Below, in pieces: positions 1-9,014 of a DNA stretch of 64,000 nucleotides; position 1 is the stretch's first letter, and each line of letters starts with the position of its first letter. The translations under genes and the position numbers were made by a program. Source of the DNA: Paraburkholderia gardini (GTDB lineage Bacteria; Pseudomonadota; Gammaproteobacteria; Burkholderiales; Burkholderiaceae). The notes beneath the pieces are model-generated. The model was given only the letters and a program-made list of their open reading frames with translations, was not told the origin of the DNA and made no database searches. Where the stretch lies: positions 1-64,000 of the forward strand of contig NZ_CAJQYY010000018.1 in assembly GCF_907164575.1 (NCBI RefSeq), written 5' to 3'.

Positions 1-83
1 TCGCAGTTGCGCTTCGCTTCGCTCGCTGTGATCAACTTACGGTGGGACTTGCACCCACAAGAGTGCGCCCATGCTGGGCGCAC
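1..83 (-). mobile_element. Group II intron, 5' end only (probably class C), cut by the window edge
   Basis: Read on the minus strand from 83 towards 1, the sequence opens with GTGCGCCCAGCATGGGCGCA, which matches the GUGYG 5' end of bacterial group II introns. A small hairpin follows (GTGGG..CCCAC, about 26-48), the usual start of domain I. The boundary lies a few bases after a terminator hairpin (92-115), the target site class C introns favour. The reverse transcriptase and domains V and VI would lie left of the window, so the family and completeness cannot be confirmed here. Confidence 0.7.
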
Positions 84-89
84 AAGCAA

Positions 90-120
90 AAAGGGCGTCC
101 TGGTGTGGACGCCCTTTTTG
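90..120 (-). terminator. Rho-independent terminator of the Lrp-type gene; intron insertion site
   Basis: A 9-bp stem (AGGGCGTCC / GGACGCCCT, 92-100 and 107-115) with a 6-base loop is flanked by A-runs and T-runs, so it could work in both directions. On the minus strand it lies about 45 bases after the stop of the Lrp-type regulator. Confidence 0.85.
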
Positions 121-159
121 CATGCGCGTCACGCACCCCGCCTTGGGGCACGCGCCGGC

Positions 160-681
160 TCAACGTACGGGCAGCGCTGTTGTTTCCTTGATCTTCTCGA
201 GCGAGAAACTCGTCTTCACGTCGATCACCGATGGATGGTGCAGCAACTGGTCCTGCACGAACCGTGAGAAATGGGCCATGTCCTCAACCTGCACGCGCAG
301 CAGGTAGTCCATCTCGCCGGTCATCGCATGACATGCGACCACTTCCGGCCACGTCTGCACCGCCGCGCGGAACAGGTCGGCGTGCGTGGCGCCAGGCCGC
401 ACCGTCGCCATTCCCTCGCCACGCGCGCCCACAATCGGGCTGCTGCGCTTTTCCAGCCGTACGTTGACGTACGCCAGCAAATCGAGCCCCAACTGCTGCG
501 CATCGAGCAGCGCCACGTACCCGCGAATCACGCCGCTTTCCTCGAGCCGACGGATTCGCCGCAAACACGGACTCGGCGACAAATTTACCCGCTCCGCTAT
601 CTCGAGGTTCGACAACCGCCCGTTCTCCTGCAGGATCATCAGGATTCGCCGGTCGATTGCATCTATCTCAAATCCAGCCAT
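160..681 (-). CDS. Lrp/AsnC-family transcriptional regulator
   Basis: A 173-residue feast/famine regulator. The N-terminal helix-turn-helix is visible in residues 1-60 (IDRRILMILQ, then LSNLEIAERVNLSPSPCLRR). A C-terminal ligand-binding (RAM) fold follows with the family motif VVACHAMTGEMDYLLRV. Between the two lies an insertion of about 20 residues (near 80-105) that classical Lrp lacks. The ATG at 681 is chosen over upstream codons because it starts the conserved MAGFEIDAIDRR and follows AAAAGGCGGCAG. It is divergent from the 4-hydroxyphenylpyruvate dioxygenase gene across 148 bp, so local control of aromatic amino acid breakdown is likely (inference from position). Confidence 0.92.
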   Translation of the reverse strand: MAGFEIDAIDRRILMILQENGRLSNLEIAERVNLSPSPCLRRIRRLEESGVIRGYVALLDAQQLGLDLLAYVNVRLEKRSSPIVGARGEGMATVRPGATHADLFRAAVQTWPEVVACHAMTGEMDYLLRVQVEDMAHFSRFVQDQLLHHPSVIDVKTSFSLEKIKETTALPVR

Positions 682-829
682 CTTCTGCCGCCTTTTCCGC
701 CTGATGAGGCAGTAAATAGCGCCAGCGTAGCCATACACGATTAAGTTCGCAAGTTTTCGCCGGCTTCCGGCCGATACACTGGTTCTCATTCATGGAAACA
801 CGCGCTTCCCCGCGATTCAGGAGACAGAC

Positions 830-1927
830 ATGCAGGTTTCAACCTGGGAGAACCCCGTCGGCACCGACGGCTTCGAGTTCATCGAATACACCGCGCCGGA
901 TCCGAGAGCGCTCGGCAAGTTGTTCGAACAGATGGGCTTCACCGCCGTCGCGCGACATCGTCACAAGGACGTGACGCTGTACCGTCAGGGCGATATCAAC
1001 TTCATCGTCAACGCCGAGCCGGATTCGTTCGCCCAGCGCTTCGCGCGCCTGCACGGCCCGTCGATCTGCGCGATCGCGTTTCGCGTACAGGACGCGGCGA
1101 AGGCTTATCAGCATGCACTCGAGCGCGGCGCATGGGGCTTCGACAACAAGACCGGCCCAATGGAGTTGAACATTCCGGCGATCAAGGGCATCGGCGATTC
1201 ACTGATCTATTTCGTCGATCGCTGGCGCGGCAAGAATGGCGCCGCGCCGAACAGTATCGGCGACATCAGCATCTACGACGTCGATTTCGTGCCGATCGAA
1301 GATGCGAACCCGAACCCGGCCGGCCACGGCCTGACGTACATCGATCACCTGACGCACAACGTCCATCGCGGCCGCATGCAGGAATGGGCGGAGTTCTACG
1401 AGCGGCTCTTCAATTTCCGCGAAGTGCGTTACTTCGACATCGAAGGCAAGGTGACGGGCGTGAAATCGAAAGCAATGACGTCCCCGTGCGGCAAGATCCG
1501 TATTCCGATCAACGAGGAAGGGTCGGAGACGGCCGGCCAGATCCAGGAATACCTCGACGCCTATCACGGCGAAGGCATTCAGCACATCGCGCTCGGCAGC
1601 GCGGACATCTACGCGACAGTCGACGGTCTGCGCGCCGCGCATATCGCGCTGCTCGACACGATCGACACGTATTACGAACTGGTCAATCGCCGTGTACCCA
1701 ATCATGGCGAACCGCTCGATGAATTGCGCAAGCGCAAGATCCTGATCGACGGCGCGCCGGACGACCTGCTGCTGCAGATCTTCACCGAAAACCAGATCGG
1801 ACCGATCTTCTTCGAGATCATCCAGCGCAAGGGCAATCAGGGCTTTGGCGAAGGCAACTTCAAGGCGCTGTTCGAATCGATCGAGCTCGACCAGATTCGT
1901 CGCGGTGTGGTGCAGGACAGGACGTAG
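830..1927 (+). CDS. hppD: 4-hydroxyphenylpyruvate dioxygenase
   Basis: Converts 4-hydroxyphenylpyruvate to homogentisate in tyrosine catabolism, in the cytoplasm, with non-haem Fe(II). The protein is 365 residues, the usual bacterial length, with two vicinal-oxygen-chelate domains. The metal triad is visible: His173 in IDHLTHNV, His252 in GIQHIALGS and Glu329 in FFEIIQRKGNQGFGEGN, which continues into the C-terminal gating helix. AGGAGA lies just before the ATG. The divergent Lrp-type gene and the downstream arylpyruvate oxidoreductase (2621-6247) make this an aromatic amino acid catabolic cluster. The homogentisate dioxygenase genes are not in the window. Confidence 0.97.
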   Translation: MQVSTWENPVGTDGFEFIEYTAPDPRALGKLFEQMGFTAVARHRHKDVTLYRQGDINFIVNAEPDSFAQRFARLHGPSICAIAFRVQDAAKAYQHALERGAWGFDNKTGPMELNIPAIKGIGDSLIYFVDRWRGKNGAAPNSIGDISIYDVDFVPIEDANPNPAGHGLTYIDHLTHNVHRGRMQEWAEFYERLFNFREVRYFDIEGKVTGVKSKAMTSPCGKIRIPINEEGSETAGQIQEYLDAYHGEGIQHIALGSADIYATVDGLRAAHIALLDTIDTYYELVNRRVPNHGEPLDELRKRKILIDGAPDDLLLQIFTENQIGPIFFEIIQRKGNQGFGEGNFKALFESIELDQIRRGVVQDRT

Positions 1928-1933
1928 CCACAC

Positions 1934-1991
1934 GCCCTTTCTGCATCGCGATGCAGAAAGGGCGAGGATCCCGTGATGGATCCTCGCCCTT
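1934..1991 (+). terminator. Two overlapping palindromes downstream of hppD
   Basis: The first is a perfect 30-base inverted repeat at 1934-1963 (arms GCCCTTTCTGCATCG). The second has 14-base arms at 1958-1971 and 1978-1991 (AAGGGCGAGGATCC / GGATCCTCGCCCTT). They share 1958-1963, so only one can form at a time. No strong T-run follows either. A termination or mRNA-end role is inferred from position. Confidence 0.55.
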
Positions 1992-2073
1992 CCGTGTTGA
2001 TGCGGCCGCCGTATGGAGGCAACCGCGCGAGTTCAATGTCAGCCGGCCAGTGGGCCGGCAGCGATCTGACCGG

Positions 2074-2265
2074 TCAGGAACGCCGGTTGGGTTGCGTGGC
2101 TTGCGAGGCCTGCGGCCGATCCGCGTCACGCGATGCGAACGCGACATGGATAGTGCGGCCGGCGGCGGTCGCGAGGGTGCTCGCGCTGTTCGGGTGAGCC
2201 GGCGCGCTCACGGCAAAGAATGCTGCCGAGACCATCATAAAGGTCTGAATATTACGTGTAATCAT
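2074..2265 (-). CDS. Small predicted secreted protein
   Basis: A 63-residue protein beginning MITRNIQTFMMVSAAFFAVSAPAH, a good signal peptide with probable cleavage near residue 24. This leaves a mature chain of about 40 residues rich in Ser, Ala, Arg and Gln, with no domain I recognise. The ATG at 2265 follows a strong AAAAAGGAG, which argues that it is a real gene; the longer upstream reading has no such signal. It is convergent with hppD and divergent from the large oxidoreductase gene. Function unknown. Small Ala/Thr-rich secreted proteins of this kind are common and poorly characterised in Burkholderiaceae (general knowledge). Confidence 0.6.
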   Translation of the reverse strand: MITRNIQTFMMVSAAFFAVSAPAHPNSASTLATAAGRTIHVAFASRDADRPQASQATQPNRRS

Positions 2266-2620
2266 GCGTACTCCTTTTTCTGACTGCCTGTCCGTCCTGA
2301 AGCTCAACCGTATGCAGAGCGCTGCCAGACTTTGAACAGGTGGGCTATTAGACACGTATCGGCTGCCCGGTTCCAGTTAATCGGGCCGCTTTTACAGCCT
2401 GTTACAGCACGAGATCAAACGTTACGATCGAGCTCACATAACCGTCACATTTGTGCCGCACGCATCCGCTTCCATAGCCATCTGGACGGACTGCGGCGGG
2501 TTTGTACCAGTGCTACCATCACAAAAAAGCCGTCAATATGGCGACCCTGGCCGATGCATCCACAAGATGCGGACGCGCAGAAGTTTTGGTGATCCCAAAC
2601 TGGGTGGAGGAGTACACATA
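2266..2620. promoter_or_regulatory. Divergent intergenic region before the indolepyruvate oxidoreductase gene
   Basis: 355 bp holding the start signals of the small secreted protein (leftward) and the oxidoreductase (rightward; GGTGGAGGAG before the ATG). I see no convincing -35/-10 pair, no structured RNA and no additional gene. Confidence 0.4.
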
Positions 2621-5600
2621 ATGAATGCCCCGCTAGACGCCGGACAGCGAGCCTCGCTCGAAGCCGCACTATCTTCCGTCACGCTCGACGACAAATACAC
2701 GCTTGAACGCGGCCGCGCGTACATGAGCGGCATCCAGGCGCTGGTGCGTCTGCCGATGCTGCAGCAGGAACGCGACAAGGCCGCCGGGCTCAACACGGCC
2801 GGCTTCATCTCCGGTTATCGCGGCTCTCCTCTGGGCGGACTCGACCTGTCGTTGTGGAAGGCGAAGCAGCATCTCGCCGGGCACCGGATCGTGTTCCAGC
2901 CGGGCGTCAACGAAGACCTCGCCGCCACCGCCGTCTGGGGTTCGCAGCAGGTCAACCTGTACCCGAGCGCGAAATACGACGGCGTGTTTTCGATGTGGTA
3001 CGGCAAGGGCCCGGGCGTCGACCGTACCGGCGACGTCTTCAAGCACGCGAACTCGGCTGGATCGGCGAAACACGGCGGCGTTCTCGTTCTCGCCGGCGAC
3101 GACCACGCGGCGAAATCCTCCACGCTGGCTCATCAGTCTGAACACATCTTCAAGGCGTGCGGCATTCCGGTGCTGTTTCCGTCGAACGTTCAGGAATATC
3201 TCGACTTCGGTCTGCACGGCTGGGCCATGAGCCGTTATTCCGGCCTGTGGGTTGCGCTCAAGTGCGTGACCGACGTGGTCGAATCGTCGGCTTCCGTCGA
3301 CATCGATCCGCACCGCACGCAGGTCGTGCTGCCGACCGATTTCACGATGCCCGATGGCGGCCTCAACATCCGCTGGCCCGATCCGCCGCTCGTGCAGGAA
3401 GCGCGTCTGCTCGACTACAAGTGGTACGCCGCGCTGGCTTATGTGCGTGCCAACAAACTGGATCGCATCGAGATCGATTCGCCGCAGGCGCGCTTCGGCA
3501 TCATGACCGGCGGCAAGGCGTATCTCGACGTGCGTCAGGCGCTCACCGACCTCGGCCTCGACGACGAAACCTGCTCGCGCATCGGTATTCGTCTGTACAA
3601 GGTCGGCTGCGTGTGGCCGCTCGAGGCGCAGGGCGCGCATGCGTTCGCGCGCGGGCTGGAAGAAATTCTCGTGGTCGAGGAAAAGCGGCAGATTCTCGAA
3701 TACGCGATCAAGGAAGAGCTGTACAACTGGCCGGACGCACAGCGTCCCCGCGTGTACGGCAAGTTCGACGAGAAAGACGGCGCCGGCGGCGAATGGTCGG
3801 TGCCGATGGGCAACTGGCTGCTGCCCGCGCACTACGAGCTGTCGCCCGCCATCATCGCGAAAGCCATCGCCACGCGACTCGACAAGTTCGACCTGCCGCC
3901 GGACGTGCGCGCGCGAATCGCCGCGCGCATCACCGTGATCGAAGCGAAGGAACGCGCGCTGGCGAAGCCGCGCGTCGAGGCGGAACGCAAGCCGTGGTTC
4001 TGCTCGGGTTGTCCGCACAACACGTCGACGAACGTGCCGGAAGGCTCGCGCGCGATGGCCGGCATTGGCTGCCATTACATGACCGTGTGGATGGACCGCA
4101 GTACCAGCACGTTCAGCCAGATGGGTGGCGAAGGCGTCGCGTGGGTCGGCCAGGCGCCTTTCACGAACGACAAGCACGTGTTCGCCAATCTCGGCGACGG
4201 CACGTACTTTCACTCCGGGCTGCTCGCCATTCGCGCGGCGATCGCGTCGAAGGCGAACATCACCTACAAGATTCTCTATAACGACGCAGTCGCGATGACC
4301 GGCGGCCAGCCGGTCGACGGCGTGCTGACCGTGCCGCAGATCACGCATCAGCTCGCCGCCGAAGGCGCGACGAAGATCGTCATCGTTACCGACGAGCCGG
4401 AGAAATACGACAACGCAAAACAGAAGCTCGCGCCCGGCATCACGATTCATCATCGCGACCAGCTCGACGCCGTGCAGCGCGAACTGCGCGAAATCAGCGG
4501 CACGTCGATCCTGATCTACGACCAGACCTGCGCGACGGAAAAGCGTCGTCGCCGCAAACGCGGCACGTACCCCGATCCGGCGAAACGCATCGTGATCAAC
4601 GAAGCCGTGTGCGAAGGCTGCGGCGACTGCTCGGTGAAGTCGAACTGTCTGTCGGTCGAACCGCTGGAAACCGAATACGGCACGAAGCGCCAGATCAACC
4701 AGTCGACGTGCAACAAGGACTTTTCGTGCGTGAACGGCTTCTGCCCGAGCTTCGTCTCGGTCGAAGGCGGACAGTTGCGCAAGCCGAAAGCGGTCTCCGG
4801 CGTCGGCAGCGATGCCATGCCGCCGGTGCCGGAGCCGGACCTGCCGTCCATCGAAAAGCCGTACGGCGTGCTGGTGACGGGCGTCGGCGGCACGGGCGTC
4901 GTCACGATCGGCGCGCTGCTCGGCATGGCCGCGCATCTGGAGAACAAGGGCGTCACGGTGCTCGACGTCACGGGGCTCGCGCAGAAAGGTGGCGCGGTGA
5001 TGAGCCACGTGCAGATCGCGAACCGTCCGGCCGACATTCACGCAACGCGCATCGCAATGGGCGAAGCGAGCCTCGTGATCGGTTGCGATGCGATCGTCAC
5101 GGCCAGCGACGAATGCCTGTCGCGGATGCAGGCTGGCCAGACGCGGGTCGTGCTGAACAGCGCGGCGACGCCGACCGCCGAGTTCATCAAGAACCCGAAC
5201 TGGCGTTTCCCGGGTTCGAACACGGAAGCCGACGTGCGCGCGGCAGCGGGCGATGACGGCGTCGACGCGGTCGATGCGAATCACTTCGCGCTCGCGCTGC
5301 TGGGCGACGCGATCTACACGAACCCGTTCGTGCTGGGTTACGCATGGCAGCGCGGCTGGGTGCCGCTGACGTATCAGTCGCTCAAGCGCGCAATCGAGCT
5401 GAACGCGGTGCAGGTCGAAAAGAATCTGTCGGCGTTCGAATGGGGTCGCCGCGCGGCGCACGATCTGGCTGGCGTGCGCAAACTCGTGAAGTCGCAGGCG
5501 CGCGGTGAAGCGGGCACGAGCGCGGGTGCCGCTGATGAACCGGCGACAGGTGGCAAGATCATCACGCTGCATACGCCGAAGGCGCTCGACACGCTGATCG

Positions 5601-6247
5601 ACAAACGCGCGGCGTACCTCGCGGCGTATCAGAACGATGCGTATGCGACGCGCTATCGCAGCCGCGTGGCCGAGGTTCGCGCGAAAGAGGCATCGCTCGA
5701 TACCGGCGACGGTCAATTCCCGCTGACTGAAGCGGTCGCGAAAAACCTGCACAAGCTGATGGCGTACAAGGACGAATACGAAGTCGCGCGGCTGTATGCC
5801 GACCCGGCGTTCGTCGAGAAACTGAAGGCAAGCTTCGAAGGCGACTGGAAGCTCAACCTGTATCTCGCGCCGCCCGCGTTCTCGAAGAAAGACGCGCAGG
5901 GACACCTGATCAAGAAAAAGTACGGCCCGTGGGTGTTCACGGCGATGAACGTGCTCGCGAAGCTGAAGTTCCTGCGTGGCACGGCGCTCGATCCGTTTGG
6001 AAAAACGGATGAACGTCGCACGGAACGTGAGCTGATCGGTGAATACGAGGCGCTCGTACAGGAACTTTGCGCGGGGCTGACCGCCGGGAATCGCGCGCTG
6101 GCTGTCGAACTGGCGAGCCTGCCGGACGGCATCCGGGGCTACGGTCACGTGAAGGAGAACAACCTGAAAGGCGTGCGCGTGAAGTGGAACGATCTGCTGG
6201 CCCGCTGGCGCGCGCCAGAACCGGGTAGCGTGCAGCACGTGGCCTGA
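2621..6247 (+). CDS. Indolepyruvate ferredoxin oxidoreductase, fused alpha-beta form
   Basis: Oxidatively decarboxylates aryl-2-oxoacids (indolepyruvate, phenylpyruvate, possibly 4-hydroxyphenylpyruvate) to the acyl-CoA using thiamine diphosphate and ferredoxin. The 1208 residues match the large single-chain bacterial form. In order: the pyrimidine-binding domain, CSGCPHN (Cys461, Cys464), the ThDP motif GDGTYF from 525, a Cys-rich segment from Cys664 (CEGCGDCSVKSNC) and the gamma-type domain GVGGTGVVTIGA from 754. ATG at 2621 is chosen because GGTGGAGGAG precedes it and the family sequence begins there; the 56 upstream in-frame residues are not family-like. The neighbours are hppD and an Lrp regulator, so it probably serves amino acid breakdown by a second route from the same 2-oxoacids. 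Confidence 0.93.
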   Translation: MNAPLDAGQRASLEAALSSVTLDDKYTLERGRAYMSGIQALVRLPMLQQERDKAAGLNTAGFISGYRGSPLGGLDLSLWKAKQHLAGHRIVFQPGVNEDLAATAVWGSQQVNLYPSAKYDGVFSMWYGKGPGVDRTGDVFKHANSAGSAKHGGVLVLAGDDHAAKSSTLAHQSEHIFKACGIPVLFPSNVQEYLDFGLHGWAMSRYSGLWVALKCVTDVVESSASVDIDPHRTQVVLPTDFTMPDGGLNIRWPDPPLVQEARLLDYKWYAALAYVRANKLDRIEIDSPQARFGIMTGGKAYLDVRQALTDLGLDDETCSRIGIRLYKVGCVWPLEAQGAHAFARGLEEILVVEEKRQILEYAIKEELYNWPDAQRPRVYGKFDEKDGAGGEWSVPMGNWLLPAHYELSPAIIAKAIATRLDKFDLPPDVRARIAARITVIEAKERALAKPRVEAERKPWFCSGCPHNTSTNVPEGSRAMAGIGCHYMTVWMDRSTSTFSQMGGEGVAWVGQAPFTNDKHVFANLGDGTYFHSGLLAIRAAIASKANITYKILYNDAVAMTGGQPVDGVLTVPQITHQLAAEGATKIVIVTDEPEKYDNAKQKLAPGITIHHRDQLDAVQRELREISGTSILIYDQTCATEKRRRRKRGTYPDPAKRIVINEAVCEGCGDCSVKSNCLSVEPLETEYGTKRQINQSTCNKDFSCVNGFCPSFVSVEGGQLRKPKAVSGVGSDAMPPVPEPDLPSIEKPYGVLVTGVGGTGVVTIGALLGMAAHLENKGVTVLDVTGLAQKGGAVMSHVQIANRPADIHATRIAMGEASLVIGCDAIVTASDECLSRMQAGQTRVVLNSAATPTAEFIKNPNWRFPGSNTEADVRAAAGDDGVDAVDANHFALALLGDAIYTNPFVLGYAWQRGWVPLTYQSLKRAIELNAVQVEKNLSAFEWGRRAAHDLAGVRKLVKSQARGEAGTSAGAADEPATGGKIITLHTPKALDTLIDKRAAYLAAYQNDAYATRYRSRVAEVRAKEASLDTGDGQFPLTEAVAKNLHKLMAYKDEYEVARLYADPAFVEKLKASFEGDWKLNLYLAPPAFSKKDAQGHLIKKKYGPWVFTAMNVLAKLKFLRGTALDPFGKTDERRTERELIGEYEALVQELCAGLTAGNRALAVELASLPDGIRGYGHVKENNLKGVRVKWNDLLARWRAPEPGSVQHVA

Positions 6248-6310
6248 GCATGCCGCCCGTCACGGCGGGTTACACGAAACGCATGGCGTAGTAAGGTGAA
6301 GTAAAACGAA

Positions 6311-6346
6311 AGGCGGTTGTCCTTCACGGGCAACCGCCTTTTTTTA
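6311..6346 (+). terminator. Rho-independent terminator after the oxidoreductase gene
   Basis: Stem AGGCGGTTG / CAACCGCCT with a 12-base loop, followed by TTTTTTT, 63 bp after the stop codon. Confidence 0.92.
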
Positions 6347-6444
6347 CCGGACGACAGAGGTTGAATCGACCGGACCCGCGAAACGCCATCACAGGCGTCC
6401 TGCGCTCCATCGGTCAATCAACATCGCCCCACATCAAGCTCACA

Positions 6445-8724
6445 TCAGCCCGCCGAACGCACCCGCGCATTCGCCGAAGCCACCGCCGTCATATTGATGA
6501 TCCGGCGCACCGTCGCGGCCGGGGTCAGGATATGCACCGGTTTTTCCGCACCGAGCAGGAACGGACCGACCGTCACGCCTTCGCCGCCGATCATCTTCAG
6601 CAGGTTGTATGTGATGTTCGCCGCTTCGACGTTCGGCATGATCAGCAGGTTCGCCTCGCCGGTCAGCGTGGTGCCCGGGAACGCGGCCTTGCGCACCGCT
6701 TCTGACAACGCCGCGTCGCCGTGCATTTCACCGTCGATTTCGAGCGTCGGTGCGCGTTGTGCGATCAGCTTGCGGGCCGCCGCCATCCGCGCCGACGACG
6801 AGGACGGCGCACTGCCGAAGTTCGAGTTCGACAGTAGCGCGACCTTCGGCGCGATGCCGAATTTCTCGATCTCGCGGGCCGCCAGCATCGTCATGTCGGC
6901 GAGTTGCTCCGGCGTCGGCGTTTCGTTCACGTACGTGTCGCAGATGAACAGATTGCGGCCCGGCAGCATCAGCAGGTTCATCGCGGCGAAGTTCTGCACG
7001 TTCTCGGCTTTACCCAGCACCTGTTCGATGAAATTCAGGTGCGTGTGATACTGCCCGATCATCCCGCAGATCATGCCGTCCGCCTCGCCAAGGCGCACGA
7101 GAATCGCGCCGATCAGCGTGTTGAACTTGCGCATCGCCGCCTTCGCGACGTCCGGCGTGATGCCTTCGCGCGCACCGATTTCGTGATACGCCTGCCAGCA
7201 CTGCTGATAGCGCGGATCGTCTTCCGGATCGACGATCTCGACGTCTTCGTTGCACTTCAGCTTCGAGCCCATCTTCTTCAGACGCATCTCGATCACCGAC
7301 GGCCGCCCGACGAGAATCGGCTTCGCGATCTTCTCCAGCAGCACGAACTGCGCGGCGCGCAGCACGCGCTCGTCCTCGCCTTCCGCGAACACGATGCGCG
7401 CCGGCGCCGACTTCGCCGCCGCGAACACCGGACGCATCACCATGCCCGTGCGATAGACGGTGGTGCCGAGTTCTTCGCGATACGCATCCATGTCCTTGAT
7501 CGGACGGGTCGCGACGCCCGAATCCATCGCCGCCTGCGCCACCGCCGGCGCGATCTTGATGATGAGACGCGGATCGAACGGCTTCGGAATCAGATACTCG
7601 GGACCGAATTCGAGCGAGTGGCCTTCGTACGCTTTCGCGACTTCATCGCCCTGGTCGGTTTCCTCGGCCAGCTCGGCGATCGCGCGCACGCACGCGAGCT
7701 TCATTTCCTCGGTGATCGTGGTCGCGCCGACGTCCAGCGCGCCGCGGAAGATGAACGGGAAGCACAACACGTTGTTCACCTGGTTCGGATAGTCCGAACG
7801 GCCCGTCGCGATGATGCAGTCCGGGCGAACCTTCTTCGCGTCTTCCGGACGGATTTCCGGGTCCGGGTTCGCAAGCGCGAGAATCAGCGGCTGCGTACCC
7901 ATTTCCATCACCATTTCCGGCTTCAGCACGCCCGCGCTCGAACAGCCGAGGAACACGTCGGCGCCGCGAATCGCATCGGCGAGCGTGCGGTCTTCGGTAT
8001 GCGCCGCGTAACGCTCCTTCGAAGGATCCAGATTGCCGCGACCTTCGTAGATCACGCCTTTCGAGTCCACGACCAGAATGTTCTTCTTCGACAGCCCGAG
8101 GTTCACGAGCAGATCCAGACACGCAATCGCCGCCGCGCCCGCGCCGGAACACACGAACTTCACTTCGGCGAGCTGCTTGCCGACCACTTTCAGGCCGTTC
8201 AGGATCGCCGCCGAAGCGATGATCGCCGTGCCGTGCTGGTCGTCGTGGAAGACCGGAATCTTCATGCGCTCGCGCAGCTTCTTCTCGATGTAGAAGCACT
8301 CTGGCGCCTTGATGTCTTCGAGGTTGATGCCGCCGAGCGTGGGCTCGAGCATGGCGATCGCTTCGACGAGCTTGTCCGGATCGGACTCGTTCAACTCGAT
8401 GTCGAACACGTCGATGCCGGCGAATTTCTTGAAGAGACAGCCCTTGCCTTCCATCACCGGCTTCGCGGCGAGCGGGCCGATGTTGCCCAGACCGAGCACG
8501 GCCGTGCCGTTCGTGATCACGCCGACAAGATTGCCGCGCGACGTGTACTTCTGCGCGTCGAGCGGCTCATCGAAGATCGCCATGCAGGCTGCGGCGACGC
8601 CCGGCGAATACGCGAGCGAAAGATCGAGCTGGTTCGACAGCGGTTTGGTCGGCGTGACCGAAATCTTGCCGGGCTTCGGAAACTGGTGGTATGCGAGAGC
8701 GCTTTGCTTAAGTTGTTCGTCCAT
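6445..8724 (-). CDS. maeB: NADP-dependent malic enzyme with phosphotransacetylase-like C-terminal domain
   Basis: Decarboxylates malate to pyruvate with NADP reduction. The 759 residues are the size of the hybrid MaeB type. Malic enzyme N-terminal and NAD-binding domains fill about residues 1-425 ([20 protein letters not shown]; the Rossmann motif [26 protein letters not shown]). A phosphate acetyl/butyryltransferase-like domain follows from about 430 ([20 protein letters not shown]). In characterised hybrids this domain is regulatory, binding acetyl-CoA, and is not an active transacetylase (family knowledge). It is a single gene with its own 290-bp upstream region and converges with the oxidoreductase gene. 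Confidence 0.95.
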   Translation of the reverse strand: MDEQLKQSALAYHQFPKPGKISVTPTKPLSNQLDLSLAYSPGVAAACMAIFDEPLDAQKYTSRGNLVGVITNGTAVLGLGNIGPLAAKPVMEGKGCLFKKFAGIDVFDIELNESDPDKLVEAIAMLEPTLGGINLEDIKAPECFYIEKKLRERMKIPVFHDDQHGTAIIASAAILNGLKVVGKQLAEVKFVCSGAGAAAIACLDLLVNLGLSKKNILVVDSKGVIYEGRGNLDPSKERYAAHTEDRTLADAIRGADVFLGCSSAGVLKPEMVMEMGTQPLILALANPDPEIRPEDAKKVRPDCIIATGRSDYPNQVNNVLCFPFIFRGALDVGATTITEEMKLACVRAIAELAEETDQGDEVAKAYEGHSLEFGPEYLIPKPFDPRLIIKIAPAVAQAAMDSGVATRPIKDMDAYREELGTTVYRTGMVMRPVFAAAKSAPARIVFAEGEDERVLRAAQFVLLEKIAKPILVGRPSVIEMRLKKMGSKLKCNEDVEIVDPEDDPRYQQCWQAYHEIGAREGITPDVAKAAMRKFNTLIGAILVRLGEADGMICGMIGQYHTHLNFIEQVLGKAENVQNFAAMNLLMLPGRNLFICDTYVNETPTPEQLADMTMLAAREIEKFGIAPKVALLSNSNFGSAPSSSSARMAAARKLIAQRAPTLEIDGEMHGDAALSEAVRKAAFPGTTLTGEANLLIMPNVEAANITYNLLKMIGGEGVTVGPFLLGAEKPVHILTPAATVRRIINMTAVASANARVRSAG

Positions 8725-9014
8725 TTTCTGACCTGCGAGACGTTAGTGATGGGCCCGGCACGTTGCATCGCGGACGGCGCCTGCGCGTATCGAATGGGTG
8801 ATCGACAGCGACGGTTTTCGCCTGCACCGGTTAGGCGCGGCGTCAAACCTGGACGTCGGACAAAACAATACGGAACGTTTGGCGGGTCGATCAGTGTACA
8901 CCCCGCACTCACCGTTACGCCTCGGGTTTACGGCGGCAGACAGGACGAGAGGCGGGATGGACACATGTTGCGGCGCGTCATGATGGACGGTCACGACATA
9001 CGTGAACACACGGC

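Noticed and set aside
2669..6238. A 1189-residue open frame on the minus strand opposite the indolepyruvate oxidoreductase gene
   Set aside because: It is an Arg/His/Val-rich antisense shadow typical of GC-rich genes; the plus strand encodes a clear conserved enzyme.
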